Source: VBCG01 sp044226535 (lineage in GTDB: Bacteria; Pseudomonadota; Gammaproteobacteria; Burkholderiales; Casimicrobiaceae). Taken from it: a DNA stretch of 64,000 bases. Shown piece after piece: positions 9,996 through 19,452 of this stretch. The notes under the pieces are model-generated. The model saw nothing but the letters and a program-made list of their open reading frames with translations, had not been told where the DNA came from and did no database searches. The stretch spans positions 186,001 through 250,000 of the forward strand of contig JBGAGT010000001.1 in NCBI GenBank assembly GCA_044226535.1, read 5' to 3'. The translations under genes were made by a program, and so were the position numbers. Within the stretch, counting starts at the first letter, position 1. Every line of letters begins with the position of its first letter.

Positions 9996-10115
9996 GTCAT
10001 CCCCGCGAAAGCGGGGACCCAGTCATCCCCGCGAAGGCGGGGACCCAGTCATCCCCGCGAAAGCGGGGATCCAGCCGTACCGCTACGACTGGATTCCCGC
10101 TTGCGCGGGAATGAC
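9996..10115. repeat. Four copies of a 26-bp palindromic repeat
   Basis: Copies at 9996-10021, 10022-10047 and 10048-10073 read forward and the copy at 10090-10115 is inverted. Each has the stem TCCCCGC/GCGGGGA (TTCCCGC/GCGGGAA in the last) around a four-base loop, GAAA in two copies, GAAG in one and GCAA in the inverted one. They fill the gap between the convergent ends of bfr and the EamA gene, where stem-loops could act as a two-way terminator. From about 10107 to 10165 degenerate 20-21 bp units continue (GGAATGAC..., GGCATGAC...). Confidence 0.9.
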
Positions 10116-10165
10116 CAAGACTTCGGCCGGAATGACGGAGGCTTCGGCGGGCATGACGGTGTGCT

Positions 10166-11074
10166 TCACGCGGAACGCGCCCACGAGGCCGCGCGCAGGT
10201 TGCCCGCGGCGATGATGGCGAGGCCGACGGCCAGGAGGCCGATGCCGGCCCAGGCCACCGGGCCCGGCATCTCGCCGAACACCAGCATCGACAGCAGCAT
10301 CGCGATCACCGGGATCGCGTACATGCTCATCGAGGCGCGGCCCGCGGGCAGCCAGCGCAGGATCATCGACCACAACAGGAAGCCCAGCGCGGTGGACAGC
10401 GTGCCCACGTAGACCAGCAGCATCGCGTAGCCGGGCGTCCACGCCGCCATGGGATGCCCCGTCGCCAAGGCAAGCAGCACCAGCGGCACGGCGCCGATCG
10501 CCATCTGCCAGCCGATGAAGTTGGTGATGTCGAGCCCCGACTCGGGCTGCAGCTTCTTGATGGCCACGCTGCCCGCGGCCCAGGCGAGGCCGGACAGCAC
10601 GCCCCAGCCCCGCGCCGCCAGCTCGCCGTGCCAGTTCCAGGGCTCGACCACCAGCGTGAGGCCGGCGAGCGCGAAGGCCAGCGCCAGCCACTGGTCGCGC
10701 TTGACGCGCTCGCCGAGCACGGGGGCGGCGATCAGCAGCGTCCAGAACGGCATGGTGAAGGCCAGCACCGAGGCGCGCCCCGCGCCGCCGCCGGCGACCG
10801 CAAGCGTGGTGCCGCCGAAGTTGAGCACGGTCTGGAAGAGCGCCACGACCAGCAAGCCGCCCCAGCGGCGCGGCCGCGCCAGCGTGCGCGTCGCCAGCAT
10901 CCACGCGAACAGCGACACCACCGCCACCACCGTGCGCTCGGCGTTGAACACGATCGCGTCGGCCCGCTGCAGCGCGAGCTTCATGGCGATCCAGTTGCTG
11001 CCCCACAGGAACGTGAGCAGCACCAGCATCGTCCAGGCGCCGCGCGGCGAGTCCCAGCGGAAGGGTGTGCTCAA
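10166..11074 (-). CDS. EamA/DMT-family transporter
   Basis: 302 residues with about ten helices in two EamA repeats; the first helix carries FLWGSNW. I chose the TTG at 11074 because it overlaps the stop of the upstream hydrolase gene (TTGA) and gives a short N-terminus before the first helix; the ATG at 11029 is the alternative and would start right at the helix. It sits third in a minus-strand trio with a lipoprotein and an alpha/beta hydrolase. Substrate unknown. It is not a recent copy of the EamA gene at 44-961. Confidence 0.85.
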   Translation of the reverse strand: MSTPFRWDSPRGAWTMLVLLTFLWGSNWIAMKLALQRADAIVFNAERTVVAVVSLFAWMLATRTLARPRRWGGLLVVALFQTVLNFGGTTLAVAGGGAGRASVLAFTMPFWTLLIAAPVLGERVKRDQWLALAFALAGLTLVVEPWNWHGELAARGWGVLSGLAWAAGSVAIKKLQPESGLDITNFIGWQMAIGAVPLVLLALATGHPMAAWTPGYAMLLVYVGTLSTALGFLLWSMILRWLPAGRASMSMYAIPVIAMLLSMLVFGEMPGPVAWAGIGLLAVGLAIIAAGNLRAASWARSA

Positions 11075-11976
11075 TGCCGCGCCGCGAACTGCTCGACGAT
11101 TCGCGCGACCTCGCGCGGCTGGTCGTGGTGCAGCATGTGGCCGGCATCGGCGACGGTGACGAGCGTCGCGCCCGGCACCGTGGCGCAGCGGCGCGCGACC
11201 TCGTCCCCTGCGTCGCTCTCGCCTTCGCCGGACCCGGCGAGCCACCTGGGGATGAACGAGTCGGCGGCGGCCACCCACAGCACCGGGGCCTCGATCGCCG
11301 CCCACAGCGCCTCGACCTCCTCCATGCGGTAGACGCTGGGGAAAGGCATCTTGTGGCGCGGGTCGGCGCGCAGCCGGGCGCCGCCGTCCGGCAGCGCCTC
11401 GGCCCATTCGCCGGCGAGGAACGCCGCCTTGTCCGGCGCGAGCCTGGGGTTGTTGCGCATCAGTCGCGCCGCCACCGCGTCGAGGCTTTCGTAAGGCGCG
11501 AGCGTCGGCGGGTGCGCCAGCGAATCGAGCCAGGCCGCCATCTTCGCGGGCGCCTTGGCGGCCTCCTCGCGCGGCAGGCCGAAGCCGTCCAGCGCCACCA
11601 CCGATCGCACGCGCTCGGGCCGCGCGCCGGCGTAGATCATCGCGACATTCGCGCCGAGGCTGTGGCCGACGAGGTGGGCGCGCTCGCCGGGAACGAGCGC
11701 GTTCAGCAGGGCCTCGAGGTCGGCGACGTAGTCGGCGAACCAGTAACCGTCGGCGCGCCAGGCGGTGCGGCCGAAGCCCTGCCAGTCGGGCGCGATCAGG
11801 CGCCAGGGCTTCTCGAAGGCCTCGACCATGAACTGGAACGACGCGCCGACGTCCATCCAGCCGTGCAAGAGCAGCATCGGCGGCGCGCTCGCCTCGCCCC
11901 ACTCGAGCACGTGGTAGTCGAGCCCCCGCACGTCGACGACGTGCGAGCGGGCCGCGGGGCCGGGGCGCGCGCTCAC
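11071..11976 (-). CDS. Alpha/beta-fold hydrolase
   Basis: 301 residues. Oxyanion HGW at 38-40, nucleophile elbow GHSLG at 104-108 (Ser106), and a C-terminal catalytic His in AGHMLHHD: a complete alpha/beta-hydrolase core with a helical lid. It likely acts on an ester, epoxide or similar bond; the substrate is not evident. The GTG at 11976 overlaps the stop of the upstream lipoprotein gene (GTGA) and gives the normal family length. Longer upstream starts lie inside the lipoprotein gene in another frame. No signal peptide, so cytoplasmic. Confidence 0.85.
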   Translation of the reverse strand: MSARPGPAARSHVVDVRGLDYHVLEWGEASAPPMLLLHGWMDVGASFQFMVEAFEKPWRLIAPDWQGFGRTAWRADGYWFADYVADLEALLNALVPGERAHLVGHSLGANVAMIYAGARPERVRSVVALDGFGLPREEAAKAPAKMAAWLDSLAHPPTLAPYESLDAVAARLMRNNPRLAPDKAAFLAGEWAEALPDGGARLRADPRHKMPFPSVYRMEEVEALWAAIEAPVLWVAAADSFIPRWLAGSGEGESDAGDEVARRCATVPGATLVTVADAGHMLHHDQPREVARIVEQFAARH

Positions 11977-12428
11977 TTGCGCGCGCACAGCGCGCGACCG
12001 TCGGTCCAGCCGGTGCGGTAATTGCCGTCGCCGGCGAAGCGCTGCGCGTCCTTGCGCTCGGCCCCGGTGGCGTCGCCGGCGTAGCGCTGCGCGTCCTTGC
12101 GCTCGGGGCCCGTGGCGCTCGCGCATCCGTCCGCATAGCCCTGCCGGTAGGGCAGCGGGAAACCGTCGAGGTTGATCGCCGGCTTCGGCGGCTCCGCGCT
12201 GCGCGGCAGCGGCGGCGCGGGCTCGGGCGAAGGGCCGGGGGCGGTGGCGCAGGCCGCGAGCAGGAGGCTCGCCGCGAAGGCCAGCACGGCGGCGCCCCGC
12301 GGCCCGGCGCGGCATGCGGCGCGCGGCAAGGCGCACTGCGAGGCGAGCGCTTCGGTGCGCGCGAACGCGCGGGCACGTCGCGGCGTCCGCGCGGGCAGCG
12401 ACTCCATGCGGTTGTTCTCGATGTCCAT
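11973..12428 (-). CDS. Small putative lipoprotein with a duplicated ERKDAQR motif
   Basis: Up to 151 residues. A hydrophobic stretch ends in the lipobox LLAAC, so the mature protein is probably an outer-membrane or periplasmic lipoprotein. The mature part has a Pro-rich linker, a PYRQGYADGC segment and then two near-identical units, GPERKDAQRYAGD and GAERKDAQRFAGD, before GNYRTGWTDG. I do not recognise a family. The start is uncertain: ATG 12428, ATG 12407 or a later TTG that would give a more normal signal peptide. It is followed with a 4-bp overlap by the hydrolase gene. Confidence 0.6.
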   Translation of the reverse strand: MDIENNRMESLPARTPRRARAFARTEALASQCALPRAACRAGPRGAAVLAFAASLLLAACATAPGPSPEPAPPLPRSAEPPKPAINLDGFPLPYRQGYADGCASATGPERKDAQRYAGDATGAERKDAQRFAGDGNYRTGWTDGRALCARK

Positions 12429-12436
12429 CGGCAGCG

Positions 12437-12442
12437 TAAAAT
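12437..12442 (+). promoter_or_regulatory. -10-like element for dnaE
   Basis: TAAAAT lies 16 bp before the dnaE ATG in the very short gap to the divergent lipoprotein gene, predicting a leader of about 10 nt. No convincing -35 at normal spacing (TTGTTC lies 19 bp upstream). Confidence 0.3.
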
Positions 12443-12458
12443 TCTAACCCGACGGTCC

Positions 12459-15938
<3,480 letters not shown>

Positions 15939-15943
15939 CCTCG

Positions 15944-17176
15944 ATGCGCGAGCTCGCCGCGCGCTACGCCGCCTTGCTGCGGCAACCCGACGTCGCGCGC
16001 ATCATGGCGCTGACCTTCGTGTCGCGCATGCCCATCGGCACGCTGACGCTGTCGCTGCTGTTGCACCTGCGTGCGCTGACGGGCTCGTTCGCCGTGGCGG
16101 GCTCGGTGGTGGGCAGCTACCTCGCGACCTCGGCGATCGCCGCGCCCTTCATCGGGCGCTGGGTGGACCGCCGCGGCCCCGCGGCGCCGCTCGCGGTCAC
16201 CGGCGTGCTGTTCCCCGCCTGCATCGGCGTGCTGCTGTTCGCCGACGCGCTGGGCGGCTCGGTCACGCTGATGCACGTCGCTGCAGCGACTGCCGGCGTG
16301 TTCGTGCCGCCGATCGCCGGCCTGGTGCGCACCGTGGCTCGCGAGCGCTTCGAGGGCGACGAGCGCCGCACCGCCTTCGCGCTCGACTCGGTGCTGGTCG
16401 AGATGGTGTTCACCGTCGGCCCGCTGCTGGTGGCGCTGATGCTCGTGACGGGCTCGGCACGCGCCGCGCTGGCGATGTCCTGGGTGTTCACCCTCGCCAG
16501 CGTGCCGCTGTTCGTCGCCTCGCGCGCGCTGCGCTGGCTGCCGCGCAGGCGCGAGGCGCCGGGCGGCCTGCTCGGCCCGGCCGCCGACCCCAAGCTGCTG
16601 CGCATGTTCCTCGTCACCGTGTTCATCGCCGTCGGCTTCGGCTGCATGGAGGTGGGCTACCCCGCGGTCGGCGTGGCGCTCGGCGTGGCCGCGGTCGGCG
16701 GCGTGCTGATCGCGGTGAACTCGGTGGGCAGCGCGCTGGGCGGCCTGGTGTACGGGGGCCTCGAGCTCGCGCGCCCGCCGGCCGAGATCCTGCCGCGCGT
16801 GCTGGCCGTCATGGCGGTCCCGCTCGCGCTTCAGGCCACCACGCTCGACCCGTGGCTGATCGGCCCGCTGGCGTTCTGCACCGGTGTGCTGATCGCGCCC
16901 GCGCTCACCTCGGTGATGCTGATGATCGGCGCGCAGGCCGCGCAGCACCACGCCACCGAGGCCTTCACCTGGTCGACCACGTGCATAATCGGCGGCATCG
17001 GCGCGGGCACGATGCTCGCCGGCCACCTCGTCGATACCTACGGGCCGCGCGCGGTGTTCCTGCTCGGCGCGGCAGCCATGGTCGCGGCCGCGCTGGCCGC
17101 GCTCCCCGTCGCACGCGATGCCCTGCGCGGCACGGCCTCCACCCCTGCGCCCACCACGGACAAGGACACGCCATGA
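15944..17176 (+). CDS. Major facilitator superfamily transporter
   Basis: 410 residues, about twelve helices. The loop between helices 2 and 3 carries GRWVDRRG, the MFS motif A position. Overall it resembles the sugar/drug efflux branch (SetB-like), with weakly conserved second half. The gene starts 5 bp after dnaE and its stop overlaps the ATG of the oxidoreductase gene (ATGA), so those two are translationally coupled. Substrate unknown. Confidence 0.82.
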   Translation: MRELAARYAALLRQPDVARIMALTFVSRMPIGTLTLSLLLHLRALTGSFAVAGSVVGSYLATSAIAAPFIGRWVDRRGPAAPLAVTGVLFPACIGVLLFADALGGSVTLMHVAAATAGVFVPPIAGLVRTVARERFEGDERRTAFALDSVLVEMVFTVGPLLVALMLVTGSARAALAMSWVFTLASVPLFVASRALRWLPRRREAPGGLLGPAADPKLLRMFLVTVFIAVGFGCMEVGYPAVGVALGVAAVGGVLIAVNSVGSALGGLVYGGLELARPPAEILPRVLAVMAVPLALQATTLDPWLIGPLAFCTGVLIAPALTSVMLMIGAQAAQHHATEAFTWSTTCIIGGIGAGTMLAGHLVDTYGPRAVFLLGAAAMVAAALAALPVARDALRGTASTPAPTTDKDTP

Positions 17177-18174
17177 CACTGCCCGCCTCGATGCGCCACA
17201 TCGCCGTCCGCCAGCCCGGCGGCCCGGACACGATGGAGATCGCCACGGGGGCCCTTCCCTCGCCCGCGCCAGGCGAGGTGCTGGTGAAGGTGGCGTGGGC
17301 CGGCGTCAACCGCCCCGATGTCATCCAGCGCATGGGACTGTATCCACCGCCGGCCGATGCGTCGCCGGTGCTGGGCCTCGAGATCGCAGGCAGCGTCGTC
17401 GCGCTCGGCGAAGGGGTCACGCAGTGGAAGATCGGCGACCGCGTGTGCTCGCTGGTCGCGGGCGGCGGCTATGCCGAGTACTGCGTGGCGCCGGCGTCCT
17501 GGTGCCTGCCGCTGCCGCAGGGCATGGACCTGCGCGAAGCCGCGGGCATCCCCGAGAACTACATGACGGTGTGGCACAACGTGTTCGACCGCGTCCGCCT
17601 CGCCGCGGGCGAGACCTTCCTGGTGCACGGCGGCACCAGCGGCATCGGCCTCGCCGCCATCCAGCTCGCCAAGGCCTCCGGCGCGACGGTGATCGCGACC
17701 GCAGGAAGCGCCGACAAGGCCGCGTACTGCCTCGGCATCGGCGCCGACCACGCCATCGACTACAAGCTGCAGGATTTCGTCGCCGAGTGCGCGCGCATCA
17801 CCGGGAGGAAGGGCGTCGACGTGGTGCTCGACATGGTCGGCGGCGACTACATCGAGAAGAACCTCAAGGTGCTGGCCAACGACGGGCGGCTTTCCATCAT
17901 CGCCTTCCAGAAGGGCAGCCGCGTCGAGGCCGACTGGGTGCCGATCATGGCCAAGCGGCTCACCGTCACCGGCTCGACCATGCGCCGCAGCCCCGCGGCC
18001 ACCAAGTCCGCGATCGTGGCGCAGCTCCGCGACAAGGCCTGGCCCCTGTTCGCCGCCGGCAAGCTCAAGGTCGTCGTCGACTCGACGTTCCCGCTCGCCG
18101 ACGCGGCGGCCGCGCACCGGCGCATGGAAAGCTCGCGGCACATCGGCAAGATCCTGCTCGAGGTCGCGCCCTGA
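17173..18174 (+). CDS. NAD(P)H:quinone oxidoreductase, zinc-free MDR family (PIG3-like)
   Basis: 333 residues. GroES-like N-terminal domain with NRPDVIQRMGLYPPP, a hallmark of the PIG3/quinone oxidoreductase branch, and a Rossmann domain with HGGTSGIGLAAIQLAK near 151-166. No catalytic zinc cysteines, as in the quinone reductases. Predicted to reduce quinones with NADPH. The ATG at 17173 overlaps the MFS stop codon. Nothing in the context shows a special partner. Confidence 0.9.
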   Translation: MTLPASMRHIAVRQPGGPDTMEIATGALPSPAPGEVLVKVAWAGVNRPDVIQRMGLYPPPADASPVLGLEIAGSVVALGEGVTQWKIGDRVCSLVAGGGYAEYCVAPASWCLPLPQGMDLREAAGIPENYMTVWHNVFDRVRLAAGETFLVHGGTSGIGLAAIQLAKASGATVIATAGSADKAAYCLGIGADHAIDYKLQDFVAECARITGRKGVDVVLDMVGGDYIEKNLKVLANDGRLSIIAFQKGSRVEADWVPIMAKRLTVTGSTMRRSPAATKSAIVAQLRDKAWPLFAAGKLKVVVDSTFPLADAAAAHRRMESSRHIGKILLEVAP

Positions 18175-18177
18175 CCT

Positions 18178-18579
18178 GTCATCCCCGCGAAAGCGGGGAC
18201 CCATCCCTCGAGGTGTAACGGCGGTACGCGAGCAACACCGCGCAATCCCGGGCAGCCCACCGGCAACGGTATCGCCGGGAGCCGCAAAGCTTGCGTCGTC
18301 GCCTCCATCGGCGCGGCGGACGCCGGGGCTCGGCCCGCAGCCGGGTGCATCGCGAGGACCGAGCCCCGGTGGCCCGGCGCGGCGGACGCCGGGGAATCGG
18401 GCTTGAGCCGGGTTCATCGCGAAAACCGATTCCCCGGTGGCCGTCGCACGCCTTGCCGATGGAGGCGACGACGCATGTTTGCGCGGACCGACGCAATAGC
18501 GTGACGCAAGACGCATGTTTGCGCGGATCGACGCAATACCGTTGCGGTACGGCTGGGTCCCCGCTTTCGCGGGGATGAC
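18178..18579. repeat. 402-bp composite hairpin element bounded by inverted 26-bp palindromes
   Basis: Fills the 407-bp gap between two convergent genes. Outer ends are the 26-bp palindrome, forward at 18178-18203 and inverted at 18554-18579. Inside, 18293-18312 and 18455-18474 are perfect 20-bp inverted repeats. Between them lie two hairpins: CCGGGGCTCGG/CCGAGCCCCGG (18323-18333 with 18359-18369) and CCGGGGAATCGG/CCGATTCCCCGG (18389-18400 with 18426-18437), each with a 25-nt loop sharing GGGT[G/T]CATCGCGA. A 29-bp direct repeat with one mismatch follows (18470-18498, 18510-18538). A relative lies inverted at 38521-38773. No protein gene seen in it. Confidence 0.9.
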
Positions 18580-18581
18580 GG

Positions 18582-19325
18582 TCAGTAGGTCGCGCGTCCG
18601 CCCGAGCAGTCGAACACCGCACCGGTGGAGAAGCTCGCGTCCTCGCTGGCGAGCCAGGCGACGAGCGCCGCGATCTCGTCGACGGTGCCGAAGCGTCCCA
18701 TGGGGATCTTCGACAGCATGAAGTCGATGTGCTGCTGCGTCATCTGGTCGAAGATGGCGGTGCGCACCGCCGCCGGGGTGACGCAGTTGACGCGGATGCC
18801 CGTCTTCGCGAGCTCCTTGCCCAGCGACTTGGTGAGCCCGATCACCGCGGCCTTGGAGGACGAATAGGCCGAGGCGTTGGGATTGCCTTCCTTGCCCGCG
18901 ATCGAGGCGATGTTGACGATGCGCCCGTAATCCTTCGAACGCATCAGCGGCACCACGGCGCGGTTGCAGTAGAAGAGGCCGTGGACGTTGACGTCGAACA
19001 CGCGCTTCCATTCGTCGGCGGGGTACTCCGACAGCGGGGTGTTGGGGCCGGTGATGCCCGCGCTGCAGACCAGGATGTCGATGCCGCCGAGCGCCTTGGC
19101 CGTCGCGTCCGCCGCGGCATCGACCGCCGCCGCGTCGGCGACGTCCAGCGCCACGGTGTACGCGCCGCCCGCGGCGGGCGCCGCCGCGTCCAGCGCGGCA
19201 CGGTCGCGGTCCCACAATGCGACGCGCGCGCCGCCGGCATGCAGGCGGCGCGCGATGGCGAGGCCGATGCCCGCGGCGCCGCCGGTGACCACCGCCTTGC
19301 GGCCCTTGAAGTCGAGTTGGTTCAT
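18582..19325 (-). CDS. SDR-family NAD(P)-dependent oxidoreductase
   Basis: 247 residues. Cofactor motif TGGAAGIG at 14-21, CSAG at 87-90 (the NNAG position), catalytic Ser141, Tyr154 and Lys158 (YSSSK): a complete classical short-chain dehydrogenase. The C-terminus has the usual FSTGAVFDCSGG. An Asp in LWDRDRA after the second strand suggests NAD rather than NADP. The substrate is not clear; relatives include 3-oxoacyl and sugar-acid dehydrogenases. Convergent with the quinone oxidoreductase across the hairpin element. Confidence 0.9.
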   Translation of the reverse strand: MNQLDFKGRKAVVTGGAAGIGLAIARRLHAGGARVALWDRDRAALDAAAPAAGGAYTVALDVADAAAVDAAADATAKALGGIDILVCSAGITGPNTPLSEYPADEWKRVFDVNVHGLFYCNRAVVPLMRSKDYGRIVNIASIAGKEGNPNASAYSSSKAAVIGLTKSLGKELAKTGIRVNCVTPAAVRTAIFDQMTQQHIDFMLSKIPMGRFGTVDEIAALVAWLASEDASFSTGAVFDCSGGRATY

Positions 19326-19452
19326 CGTGCAATGGATGCAGAAGCGAGCGGAGGATGTTAACAGGCGGGGACCGTGCGCCGGGCGGATGGAAGTTGCATT
19401 CCGCGCGGCGGGCGTCCACTATGTCATTGTCATATGATCGGGAGCGAGCGCC

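Noticed and set aside
9996..10115. Regularly repeated 26-bp units resembling a CRISPR array
   Set aside because: Units abut without spacers, one is inverted, and each is itself a palindrome; no cas genes nearby. They are palindromic intergenic repeats.
18291..18578. Possible small protein inside the composite element
   Set aside because: The frame is driven by the hairpin repeats, gives an Arg/Gly-rich chain with no start signal, and the relative at 38.5 kb does not keep the frame.
19433..19438. TATGAT as the promoter -10 of the PQQ/SLH gene
   Set aside because: No -35 at normal spacing, and the predicted start would fall beyond the GGAG ribosome site, so the fit is poor.
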